Below are positions 9,369-19,064 of a stretch of 27,478 nucleotides of DNA, piece by piece; position 1 is the stretch's first letter, and each line of letters starts with the position of its first letter. The stretch is from Discostella pseudostelligera (lineage: Eukaryota; Bacillariophyta; Thalassiosirophyceae; Thalassiosirales; Thalassiosiraceae). The stretch lies in NCBI GenBank assembly GCA_036940085.1, contig JALLBK010000393.1, forward strand, positions 1 through 27,478, in the 5' to 3' direction. Under the pieces are notes generated by a model. The model searched no databases. It saw nothing but the letters and a program-made list of their open reading frames with translations, and had not been told where the DNA came from. Position numbers and translations under genes: made by a program.

Positions 9369-10397
9369 ATGTCTGTGTCTGGCTTGTCGACGCCGTGCAT
9401 AATTCGCGGTGGCGCGAGGTGTATTTTTGGTGAACGACGTCCGTTACCTCCAATACGGGGTTGCCGCCGTCGACATCGACATGAGTACTGCGGCATTCCA
9501 TCATTGGTGCATCCTTCTTCATTGTTAGATATAAAAACAAATCAAACGACGCCACACCATTTTTCCAAGCATTGGATACTATGCAGGAGGAGTATTCAGC
9601 GGCAACCAACGTCAGAAACAAACAAGCTGCACCAACAACACCAATTTCGCGAACAACTACCACGACGACGTCCTGCCTCCGATCCTACTGCCAAACGACC
9701 AACTCAAAAATGTGATCCATATGGCTTGGCTGGAAAATCATTGTCACACATTGAATGTTTGGATTTACTATCAACCTTGGACACCGGCTGGAGATTGTTA
9801 TTCGAACCAAGGGAGAGTAGTCATGATGAAGTTAGTATTATTCACAATCACCACGACAATTCCAATAGTGATAGAGCAACTACCACAACAACTTCGCCTA
9901 CATTTCTTCAAAAATATTACTATCATCCTACCTTTTACGAGGCATCCAAATTCATCTCACACATTGCACTACTTGCCACCAATCACAATCATTATCCTCA
10001 TCTTTCCATCGATAGAATATTGGTAGAAGATATGAATACTATTACGCTCGGTGGTGATACAACAATCGACAATGTTGGGAATGGTCAAACAATCAAACCT
10101 AGTGCCGATGACGATCCAAATGGAACGCTTGACAATAATGCAACAATGAAGAAAAAATTAAAGAAGGTCACGGGTTGGATATTTCGCAGCACCGTCCGTT
10201 GTTCTACATGCCGCCCTCCATCATCCTCCTCGAACACAAGTAGTGCACACTCTTCTTCATCACTAGAGAGAGACAAACTCAGTAACCAAGGACTCACTTA
10301 TCATGATTTTCACTTGGCAATGAGTCTCGATGTGGAAGTGAATAGAGAAGACGTGAAACGATGGTTGTGGCGATCATCGTCGGATGCACAGGATTGA
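9369..10397 (+). CDS. Diverged pterin-4a-carbinolamine dehydratase-like protein
   Basis: An open frame of 342 residues from the first ATG at 9369 to TGA at 10395-10397. Residues about 114-145 (KCDPYGLAGKSLS, then LLSTLDTGW) resemble the start of PCD/DCoH domains. FYEASKFISHIALLATNHNHYP (about 189-210, given here as two blocks: FYEASKFISHIAL and ATNHNHYP) matches the helix ending in the HHP motif, and GLTYHDFHLAMSLD (308-321) matches the C-terminal GLT-D motif. PCD enzymes dehydrate 4a-hydroxy-tetrahydropterin to recycle the cofactor. Departures: HHP is changed to HYP, the later THE-type histidine is replaced by CSTC, and low-complexity inserts (Thr, Asn, Ser) break the domain. The first about 110 residues are basic and unconvincing, so the true start or a missed first exon is open. 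Function as an active dehydratase is doubtful. Confidence 0.5.
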   Translation: MSVSGLSTPCIIRGGARCIFGERRPLPPIRGCRRRHRHEYCGIPSLVHPSSLLDIKTNQTTPHHFSKHWILCRRSIQRQPTSETNKLHQQHQFREQLPRRRPASDPTAKRPTQKCDPYGLAGKSLSHIECLDLLSTLDTGWRLLFEPRESSHDEVSIIHNHHDNSNSDRATTTTTSPTFLQKYYYHPTFYEASKFISHIALLATNHNHYPHLSIDRILVEDMNTITLGGDTTIDNVGNGQTIKPSADDDPNGTLDNNATMKKKLKKVTGWIFRSTVRCSTCRPPSSSSNTSSAHSSSSLERDKLSNQGLTYHDFHLAMSLDVEVNREDVKRWLWRSSSDAQD

Positions 10398-11068
10398 ATA
10401 ATTGTATCGAATATAAGAGGAAGAAAGCATAGTCTGAAATGAATCATCAGATCTTGATGAGGGATGCGAAATTCCATGAAGCAACAATCTCGATGAGGGA
10501 TGCGAAGTTGAAACAAGTGGACGACGACGATGATGCTACGACTCAACAATCTTTTGTTTTTGATGATCAGCGCGTTCGGTTGCTGATTTGTGATTTGTTT
10601 GTAAGAAGGTGCTTCGCAACGCTACCCTATCCATCATATTGATAACAAATAGCGATTACCTTCCGCTGAAGATGCGTTACTCTGGGAGAGAGGTTGATAT
10701 GGTGATACATCGACTGCAAAACGCTTCGCACTGCACTTGCCGAAAAATTGTCAACATTGCTCCAGCCAGAGAATCATAGTTATGATTCTCCTAAAACATT
10801 GCTAGCCATCGTCGACGCAGATGCTTGCGTAACTTTCATGCTTTGCTAGCTATCGTACTGACCATAATTATTCATTTTCATGTCACACGCCAACCGTCGC
10901 GTCTACCATTCCCTCTCGCCTCTATCTCGTCTCACCCCGCAAATATGTTCTTCCCAAGCTTCGCCAAAACGGTGCAATCACCTTCGCGAACTCTTCCTTC
11001 CCGCCATTTCTCTCATCCATCCATTCCGCATCTGATCCGATATCGTATCTAGCCGGCTTCACAATACG
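10398..11068. other. Intergenic region with a perfect inverted repeat
   Basis: No supported gene. A 67-codon frame at 10439-10642 contains a repeated atgagggatgcgaa segment and acidic low complexity; I do not call it. A perfect inverted repeat at 10769-10790 has 10-bp arms (gagaatcata) and a 2-bp centre. The last 200 bp, pyrimidine-rich, form the probable promoter and leader of spermidine synthase. Confidence 0.5.
10769..10790. repeat. Perfect 22-bp inverted repeat (10-bp arms, 2-bp centre)
   Basis: Arm gagaatcata is followed by gt and its exact reverse complement tatgattctc. It lies about 280 bp upstream of the spermidine synthase ATG. The short centre suits a dimeric protein site or cruciform better than an RNA hairpin; the role is unknown. 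Confidence 0.8.
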
Positions 11069-12175
11069 ATGGCATTGCGTTGGTGGACAGCCATGGCCGC
11101 CATCGTCTACTGCCTCCTCTCCCTCCTATCCCTAAACCACTACCACTTCACTACTAGCGCACTACGACCCCCATCTACGCTCTCCGCCACATTGAAAATG
11201 TCTGCAGATTCGTCTTCCAACACTTCCGATTTTCCACCACCCGCCGACTACTCCCATCTCATAATCGACGGCTGGTTTCATGAACGTGGCACCCTCTGGC
11301 CCGGTCAATCCTTTGCCCTCCAAATCAAAGAAATTCTCTATCACAAACCCAGTCAATTTCAAGATGTTCTCGTCTTTGAATCGGTAAGCTACGGTCGAGT
11401 CCTAGTTCTCGATGGAGTCATTCAAGTCACCGAACGGGATGAAATGGCATATCAAGAAATGATGGCCCATTTACCATTATATGCCCATCCCAATCCGCAA
11501 CGTGTGTTGGTGATTGGAGGTGGTGATGGAGGAGTGCTACGTGAAATTGCACGGCATACGAGTGTTACGGAAATTGTCATTTGTGAATTAGATCCAGATG
11601 TGATTGCGGTATCCAAGAAGTATTTACCGTTCGTTGCTAAAGGATTTGACGATCCACGTGTTAAGGTTCATGTTATGGACGGAGCCCAATTTATGAAAGA
11701 ACATCAATCGTCATTTGATGTTATTATTACTGATTCGAGTGATCCTGTGGGACCAGCGTCGGTATTGTTTGAGACTCCATTCTATCAAGCCATGCATGAT
11801 AGTTTACGTGAGGGTGGAATTATTTGCACTCAGGGCGAATGTGTGTGGCTACATGTCGATTTGATTCAACGATTGATCAAGGCGATTACGCCATTGTTCT
11901 CTTCGGTGGAGTATGCGTATTGTACTATACCGAGTTACCCTAGTGGACAGATTGGGTTTGTGATTGCCACGAAGAAGGGGGCAGCGGTTGGTGGTAAGAA
12001 GAGGAGCATCGATGGGGAGGATAAGGAAGGAGAAGTGGTGGGATGCAAATCTCCGGTACGTTTCCCTACGGAGGCTGTTCAGAAGGAATTGAGGTACTAT
12101 ACTCCCGAGATGCATTGTGCGGCGTTTGTTCTACCGGCATTTGCGAAAAGAGCCATTTTTGGTGATGACGAATAG
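11069..12175 (+). CDS. Spermidine synthase with N-terminal hydrophobic leader
   Basis: Single exon, 368 residues. Spermidine synthase transfers an aminopropyl group from decarboxylated S-adenosylmethionine to putrescine. Diagnostic motifs: DGWFHE (67-72), LVLDGVIQVTERDE (112-125), YQEMMAHLPL (128-137), the nucleotide-binding GGGDGG (150-155), CELDP (172-176), TDSSDPVGPA (221-230, with the catalytic Asp region), QGECVWLH (255-262) and YPSGQIGF (290-297). GGGDGG and the YPSGQIGF block favour spermidine synthase over thermospermine synthase. Residues about 302-328 are a Lys/Gly/Glu-rich insert not usual in the family, before the conserved YYTPEMHCAAFVLP. The N-terminal 40 residues begin with a hydrophobic helix (AIVYCLLSLLSL) and then TTSALRPP, which suggests secretory or plastid import; Met44 could provide a cytosolic form. 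Diatom long-chain polyamines are used in silica formation, so a targeted enzyme is of interest, but this is inference. Confidence 0.96.
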   Translation: MALRWWTAMAAIVYCLLSLLSLNHYHFTTSALRPPSTLSATLKMSADSSSNTSDFPPPADYSHLIIDGWFHERGTLWPGQSFALQIKEILYHKPSQFQDVLVFESVSYGRVLVLDGVIQVTERDEMAYQEMMAHLPLYAHPNPQRVLVIGGGDGGVLREIARHTSVTEIVICELDPDVIAVSKKYLPFVAKGFDDPRVKVHVMDGAQFMKEHQSSFDVIITDSSDPVGPASVLFETPFYQAMHDSLREGGIICTQGECVWLHVDLIQRLIKAITPLFSSVEYAYCTIPSYPSGQIGFVIATKKGAAVGGKKRSIDGEDKEGEVVGCKSPVRFPTEAVQKELRYYTPEMHCAAFVLPAFAKRAIFGDDE

Positions 12176-12610
12176 AGCGGATAGAACGAAGAATCTAGGG
12201 GAACTGAATGTCGTAGTTCACCGACAAATGATGAATAATGATGGGCAGCAGATTTAGGCAGTAGAATATTTCCAATCATCAATAAATTCCATTATTGAAG
12301 ATTGTAGAATTCTATGTGTTTTGCTAGATGGACCGGTTTTATAAGCACTACAACCGCAATCGAATTCACCACAGGGCATCCGATTCGACGAGAGCAACGT
12401 GATTGTATGAATAGATGCAAAGAGTTTGCTAGAGATGGACCCGTGCCAGTCTTCACTTTGGTTGGTTGACTTTGTAAATATACGTGATGCCTGCAACCGC
12501 AATGGACGACAAAAGGGAACCCACTTCGACGATAGCAACTTAAAAGTATCAAATATATAACCTTGACCAAAGTCCGATGAAGGATATCTACCTAATCAAT
12601 CAATGCCCAG
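12176..12610. other. Convergent intergenic region with a diverged direct repeat
   Basis: These 435 bp separate the spermidine synthase stop from the SGNH gene stop and hold both 3' ends. An imperfect repeat is visible: tttgctaga-tggacc, then caaccgcaat, then ttcgacga-agcaac occur in the same order at 12320-12397 and at 12425-12539. No coding content is supported. Confidence 0.5.
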
Positions 12611-14002
12611 TCACCGATCGACGAACGAAGTTGTTGGCGGTGCTACATAGAGATCAACACGACGGTTTCCCGATTGGATAATATGCAAAAGATATTCCGC
12701 CATTTTCTTTCCTCCCGATGCCGATGGTTCCACTCTTGCAACATAGTCTTCGCTATTGGTGCCATCCAAGGGGATAAATAGTGGGACGGGGATGACTTCT
12801 GATCCTGATATTCGAATTGTACTATTTTTTTGGTTTTGGGTGACGATTTAGGTGGTGAGAAATAATATGTATTGAAGCAAGCATGCATAGTGAAGTGTTG
12901 TAGAACGCCATAGGTATTTACCTTGTGGCCTCCTCAAACATTTTTCGAATGAGTAGTTGCAGTTTGGCTGGGTTTCTATTATAACCAAGTGCTCCTAATG
13001 CCGCATTGGCCCAAGAAGGGACATTGTTCGTGTCGGGGTAGTAAATCATGCAGACTAGAATTTTCTTCGGTTTTGTCTTTGCAGTAATTGCTTCGATGTA
13101 CTTTTGCGTCCTGTTGTTGGTGGGTGAATTCAAATAGTATGTTTGTTAGATCCTTTTTCTCTTCATGATAAAATGCAAAGTAAAGAATTGTCACCTAGTA
13201 CCAAAAAGATGGCAGAAATATCCAAAGCATGGAGGGCAGGAGCACAAACATGAAGCTAATGACGGTCCACATCCACAGCAGCAATCATTGACCTGCAACG
13301 ATATGTTGAGTTTGTGGTAGGAAATGGTATTGATGAGAGTTTACCCCCTCACTCTAGCGGATTGAAAAGTGAAAATTCACTTACTGGAGCAGAATCAAAT
13401 GACCGTGCCCCCTCCAAACAACTCATTGGCAAGCCAATCAACCCCGCCATCGAGACGATCGTGCATGGGGTTGGACGTAATGCAATATCATTTCCACCAA
13501 TGGACACAATAAGAACATCCTCAGACGAGATATTGTCACGTAAAAATCGATCTTGGGGTCGTAAATGGATGCATCGTTCATTGAGTGTGGTTGCTTCTAC
13601 TGCGGTATTAATTGCCGCGTATCTTCTTTTGAAGCGCTCACTGTTCTCATTATGACCAACGTCGCTACCATGGCCGCCGCCGCCGCCACAACCAACACCC
13701 CCAGATGTAGGATCTCTTGCTTCCAACAATAGCTTGTTCAACCAGTATGTAACATCGCACACACTCTGCGGCGGATCCAAAATTTGTGCATACACCCCCA
13801 CTGCCGGACGATGATCATGAAACCAGTACTTGTTGTCGAGTGAAGAATCACCGGCTGTCCAGATTAGGGCATCGGAATTAGCACGTAGAGGAGGGTAGAG
13901 GATCTGCAAATGATGGAGGTTATGTCCGTGAAATTCGCCGTAGAAGCTCGTGCTGGGTATCTTTGTCATTGTAATATCATTCGGAGGTTGCTTGGCCGTC
14001 AT
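12611..14002 (-). CDS. SGNH/GDSL hydrolase-like protein, four exons
   Basis: Minus-strand exons 14002-13385, 13292-13195, 13110-12922 and 12821-12611; introns of 92, 84 and 100 nt; 371 residues. The ATG at 14002 opens the frame. Motifs point to the SGNH hydrolase fold: WTAGDSSLDN (49-58, GDS block), INTAVEATTL (131-140) and VSIGGNDIALRP (166-177, GxND block). The third exon gives a conserved-looking ILVCMIYYPD and ALGYNRNPAKLQLLIRKMFEEA, and the last exon VIPVPLF-PLDG-DYVARVEPSASGGKKMAEYLL. SGNH enzymes are esterases or lipases acting through Ser, Asp and His. Here the region where the terminal DxxH is expected reads VEPSASG with no His, so catalysis is uncertain. Exon 2 encodes an unusual stretch with ten Cys in 32 residues. 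A poly-Gly run (105-111) interrupts the first exon. The acceptor of intron 3 (AAATAG) was chosen because it keeps the phase. Confidence 0.8.
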
Positions 14003-14553
14003 CGTTCATCGTCTTGTTGTTGTCGTTCCCTTCTTCGGACACTACATACGCAGCCCCAACACCTTCCCTCTTAACAATTCAACAACTACGATAGGCCTCG
14101 GACTTACCAAAGCATTCACAACTCACATACGGAACGCTACACGCCTTACCAAGGCACCAATCCACGGGAAAGCAACCCCACTCACGCTTTCGACCACCAC
14201 TAGTTCATAGAACATAAACTAACAAAATATAAAAAGGAGAGCGTCAGTAAGACTAATTAACCCAAGCCGAAAGGCTATTGTGTTCTTTGAGATTCCATTG
14301 GTTATCCTGTTGGAGTGCCGAGCGATACTTAGCGAGCGACAGAATCTCACTGGATGCACGTGGATCTACGTGGATCACTCTCTAGAGAGAGAGAGAGATA
14401 ATTATTCACTCCTATCGCGTAGATTTCCGGTGAATAAGTACGGTACTCCCCGGACGATGGTGTCGGTAGCGGTAGGTACAGATGGAGTTCCAATAGAATA
14501 GCCAGCGCAATGAGAGAGACGACTCATAACTCTAGAGAATACTACGATGAACA
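14003..14553. promoter_or_regulatory. Divergent promoter region with tandem 10-mer and GA repeat
   Basis: About 550 bp separate the divergent SGNH-like and STAND-like genes. At 14358-14377 a tandem 10-mer acgtggatct/acgtggatca occurs, followed at 14378-14397 by ctctctaga continuing into a (ga)n run. A tataaaaa sequence lies near 14228 but its distance to either start makes its role unclear. Short open frames here look like chance. Confidence 0.45.
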
Positions 14554-17500
14554 ATGGCGCCCAATCCATCTTCGATCATCGTCATCAACAACAACCATAC
14601 CAACATCAATATCATGGAAACTTCAACATCGATCACAGCCCGCCGCCGTGCTGGTGCTGGAGCTGCACCACTCCGGAGATGGATTGAATGCGAAGTCGAT
14701 CATTACTATCAAAATCATCAATATCAAGGAGGATCATGTGATGAGAAGGCGTGCAAACGAGTGATACTCTTACGTGCCACCACTATTGCCTATGGCATTG
14801 CGGAGTTGTTAAGACATTCGAGATTATCATCATCTCATAATTGTGCTTCGGTTGACGAGAACAACGACCCGGCTTCTTCTACTTGGACATCATTTTCAGA
14901 GCATTGCACTATAGATAACTTCATTGTTCGAGAACTTCGAGCTGCGGATTGCAGTAATGCTTCTGTGGCGGCGTCGCAATCGAACAAATTCACAAACAAC
15001 TCTTGGAATTGGGATGACATTGATGGCGTAGACATGATATCGACGGGAACATCGGTGAATATTTTCGAGCCGTACTTTTTACGCTGTGGCATTTCAGACG
15101 ATGGAAATGATGGACAACAGGAAGATCCAACGAATATTGGGAGATATTTGGAAGTAGATTTTTCTTTGGAACACTCTTCGCATCATTTATATGGTGAAAA
15201 TTTCAGTACTTTTGGGACGACACAACCGAGCACATGCGAAGAAGAGGACACCCGATGTTGCCACGCATTGGGAGTACTGTTGCATACATTATTTTACCAC
15301 CTCTTTCCTTCAATACGAGAGAAAGAGAACTCGTGTGCTACTGCAATTGATGACGAATATCAAGGTAAAGATGTAGGCGACGACGAATTCAAAGAAGAAC
15401 CAGCACGCAAGAGATCATCTATCAAAATAACAGGAAAACAATCCACTTTGCTTCAGCTGGGATATCCATCATCGATTTGTCTACTGGTACAGAACCTCCT
15501 TCGATGTGAGGGGGAAGAGAACAATTGCCAATATGATTCACTGGATGCAGTCATCAAAGATTTGCACTTGATGCTGCTTGACCCAAGTCGTTTCTTGTTC
15601 GACAATGAGCCGTCGCTAGAAAGCGGGAGTATGCAACTATTGTTTCGAGAGCACAAGTTGTACGGGCGAGAGAAAGAAGTTTCAGTAATTACGGATGCTT
15701 TCTGCAGAGTATCCAGTGGACGACGCGAGGCACTTTTCATTGGAGGGTTCTCGGGTTCTGGGAAGACGAGACTCGTCAACAGCTTGACTGCCCGAGTGGA
15801 TGTGGCTGGGGGGTATGTCATCACGCACACGTTCGATCAAATGTCAAAGGATAGGCCACTTCTGGCGGTTATTGCCGTTTTCAACCAATTGTGTCTTCTG
15901 ATCCAAGAGAAGAACTATCAACGATCACAAGCCATAGTCAAGGAACTACTGCAAGCATTTGATTCAGACATCTCGGTGCTTGTTCGGCTGCTTCCAAATA
16001 TCTTTGCCATGTGCCCCGAGCTGAAACCGTCCATGCAAGAAGACGAACGAAACGACCAAGTAACCTTGCGAAGCATGTGCTTTACACTTCGACGTTTCCT
16101 TAGAGTCGTTTCCAGCAAGGCACACCCCGTTGTACTGTTTCTGGATGACTTGCAATGGTGTGATAATTCATCGCTTACGGTGGTAGAAAGCATACTCTGT
16201 GATTCAATCGAATCGGAGAGTCTCTTTTTTGTGGGAAGTTATAGATCTAATGAGGTTGCCGAGGATCACGGGATATTTCGTCTCATCAACAGCCTGAGGG
16301 CATACGGTGTGCCAACGTCAACAGTTGCCTTAAAAGGCTTGAATACAGCGGACCTGAACACCATGATATCTGATGCGCTGTGTATCTTTCCTCGCATATG
16401 CGAGTCTCTATCTACGATTGTGCATACGAAAACAAAAGGCAACCCACTCTTCGTGCTTGAATTCATGAGGTCTTTGGTTGACAGCAAGTTGCTCAATTAC
16501 AGTCTACGCAAAAGGAGATGGATTTGGGATGAAGACTTGATCAATGGCGTGGAAATTACAGATAATGTACTGTTCCTATTGACTTCCAAGATGAGTGGAC
16601 TGCCAAACAATATTCAATCAGCGCTTAAAGTTGGAGCTTGCTTTGGCTTGACGATTGAGGAGCCCGTCGTGTCGATTTTGAGCACTACTCCAGACTACTC
16701 CAACATTCTCAGAGATTTGAAGAAAGGAGTTGAAGAGGGTTTCATGGTTAAGATTGGCTCGTCGGAGTTCAAGTTTGTCCACGATAAGGTGCAAGAGGCA
16801 GCATATAGTCTCGTACCCGATACGGAGAAAAACAAGGTGCGTATGACAGTTTCTGTTGGCTGGGGTGGCTAATCATCGATGTGCAATGCCTAACGTTTGC
16901 ATTCATCATTTATTGACCCTAGTTCCACTACAGTCTCGGTATGTTATTATGTAGAACGTCGAAGGGTAAGGAGATAGATGGGATTGCATCCGCTATTGCC
17001 GATCAGATCAATTATGACTTCGATCAGCTGTCATCCGAAAGTCCTGAATTACGAATCAAAATTGCCATCATCAATGAGCTGGCTGGCTTGAAGGCACGTG
17101 ATAGTTCCGACCACGTTCGATCGAGCACGTATTTTAACTGCGCGATGTCACTCCTACCAACTGATCGCTGGAGAAGCCACTATGAGATCACTCTCCGAGT
17201 TACTTTCCTATTGGCTGAATCTGTTTACGTACGCGGGGAGTCGGCGGAGGGCATATTGGCGGAAATATTAGAGAAGTGTCGTTCTTTCGAAGACAAATTG
17301 CCTGCTTTCAATTTGCTGGTTATCAGTAAGTGAAAGTGGGTGTCAACATACGCGTTCAGTTTCGTCCGTTCTTGTTCGCTGACCTTGTCCTCGTCATTGT
17401 TTGCATAGTTCATTTTCACAATCAAAAACTTGGAGATGCATTCTCCATATGCCATGAAGTCTTGTCCCAACGTGGCGAGCAAATACCGCAATCATTATGT

Positions 17501-18881
17501 CCTCCTTCACAGGCAATCCAACTGATTGAAGAGACTTCGAAAATTTTGGAGAAAATATCATACGGTGATTTGATAGCAATGAAAGAAATGGATCATGAGC
17601 TCAGCATCACCATGAAGTTCTACAACTTTATCACAAATGTTGCATTCTTTTCAAAACCGGAGATCTTACCGTTTCTCATTCACAGAATGATTCAGCTCAC
17701 AATGGAATATGGCTTCTGCAAGTATTCAACGATGGGTTTTATTAATTATGCAGTTGTCAAGATCAGCAGAACGACGGATAAGGAAGTCATTTTAACTGCA
17801 TCGCGGTGGGGAAAGGCTGCATTGACGTGTTCAAAGAAACGATTCCAATCATCAGATCAGATGGCGTCGCTTTACTGTGTGTATTACGGTTTAGTTGCGT
17901 TTCACACTGAACCTCTCCAATCGTGCGCTGGCATGCTACAGAAAGGATACGAAGCTGCATTGTCACGTGGCGACATTGGCAGAGCATCCTCGAATTCTGT
18001 TCAATACATCAAAAGCTTGCTAATGGCTGGGGAAAGCTTGCCCACTCTCCTTGAAAAGGTGAATTCTTACTTGGAGCTCTCAAAAACGTTTCAATGTCCG
18101 TTTTTCTTCGTGTACCACACAATTTTCCGTGAAACAATATCTGCCCTGATCGGCAAGGAGGGGTCGACCGACACCGATCGTCATCCAGAGCATCAGCCCG
18201 CCGAAAAGGCAAATCTAAGAATCTTAGAAACAATTCATTTTCATCGGGCTATACAAGCATATTGGCTAGGACACAGTGAGAGATGCCTTTACTTCGCCGA
18301 CAAGTTCTTTAAAGTGGGTACCCACCGAGGAAAACTCAATGGTATTGAAATGACATTCATCAATGGCCTGAATTCTTTCCAATTGCTTAAAAGGCAAAAT
18401 TCTGCCAAGCTTCGACGTGCGGGACAAATTGCTATCAATGAACTCGAGTCTGCGGCTTCAAATTCGAGTTGGAATTTCAGCAACAAGGTGAGATAACCCG
18501 TTCTTTGAGCTTATTTCGCCCCTGATAAACACTTCCTATCTGATCGTTGCTCGCTCTCTCTAGGTTTATCTATTACAAGCTGAAGCATTTTCCCTTAAGG
18601 GCAAAAACGAAGAAGCTGAAGAATTGTACACGTCTGCCATCAGATCCGCTCAATTCTCTCGTTTCGTTCATGAGCAAGGTCTCGCATGCGAGCTTGCTGC
18701 CTATCACTACAATAACAAAAAGATTCGTGATCCTATGAGCGCCTTGAGCCACTTCAACCAAGCCAAACAGTGCTATATGCAATGGGGTAGCCAAATGAAG
18801 GTAGACGTCATCACTCGCGAACTCTCAAACCTTCAGATTGCTGCAGGCCCTGTCGGCGATGCAACGGCTCGTTGTTGGTAA
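14554..18881 (+). CDS. STAND-like P-loop NTPase (AAA_16) with degenerate kinase-like N-terminus, four exons
   Basis: Exons 14554-16836, 16923-17325, 17409-18487 and 18564-18881; GT-AG introns of 86, 83 and 76 nt; 1360 residues. The joins restore TEKNK-FHYSLGMLL, LLVI-I-HFHNQ and NFSNK-VYLLQAEAF. The centre is an Orc1/AAA_16-type ATPase: LYGREKEV (369-376), Walker A GGFSGSGKTRL (397-407), Walker B VVLFLDDLQW (526-535) and VGSYRSNEV (560-568). This resembles the ATPase module of bacterial kinase-ATPase-histidine-kinase signalling proteins. Ahead of it, residues 233-253 (HALGVLLHTLFYHLFPS) and 298-350 (LGYPSSICLLVQNLL ... VIKDL) look like the tail of a Ser/Thr kinase domain, but the catalytic loop and DFG are not visible. 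After it come about 600 helical, TPR-like residues. No GAF or histidine-kinase domain follows. STAND proteins act as nucleotide-switched scaffolds; the ligand here is unknown. Confidence 0.9.
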
Positions 18882-19064
18882 AACTGTTGTTAAAGTAGGG
18901 ACTTGTCTTGGTAACACTTCCAATACAGCAATGATTGCGCATGAACTTAAAAGTTGCCCCAATACGTTGCTCCCCATGATCATTCAATAGTGAGTGGTGC
19001 TCCTTCGTTCATTGATCTGGTATTCACCCGTTCATTTTCAAGTATTCAGCCAACTATCTAGCGC

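Noticed and set aside
10439..10642. Plus-strand 67-codon frame with MRDAK repeats
   Set aside because: Short, acidic low complexity built on a nucleotide repeat, with no family signal.
12643..12888. Minus-strand 81-codon frame
   Set aside because: It overlaps exon 4 and intron 3 of the SGNH-like gene in another frame; the exon frame carries the conserved VEPSASGG motif.
13950..14210. Plus-strand 86-codon frame with a hydrophobic start
   Set aside because: The hydrophobic part is antisense to the SGNH exon 1 start; no homology recognised.
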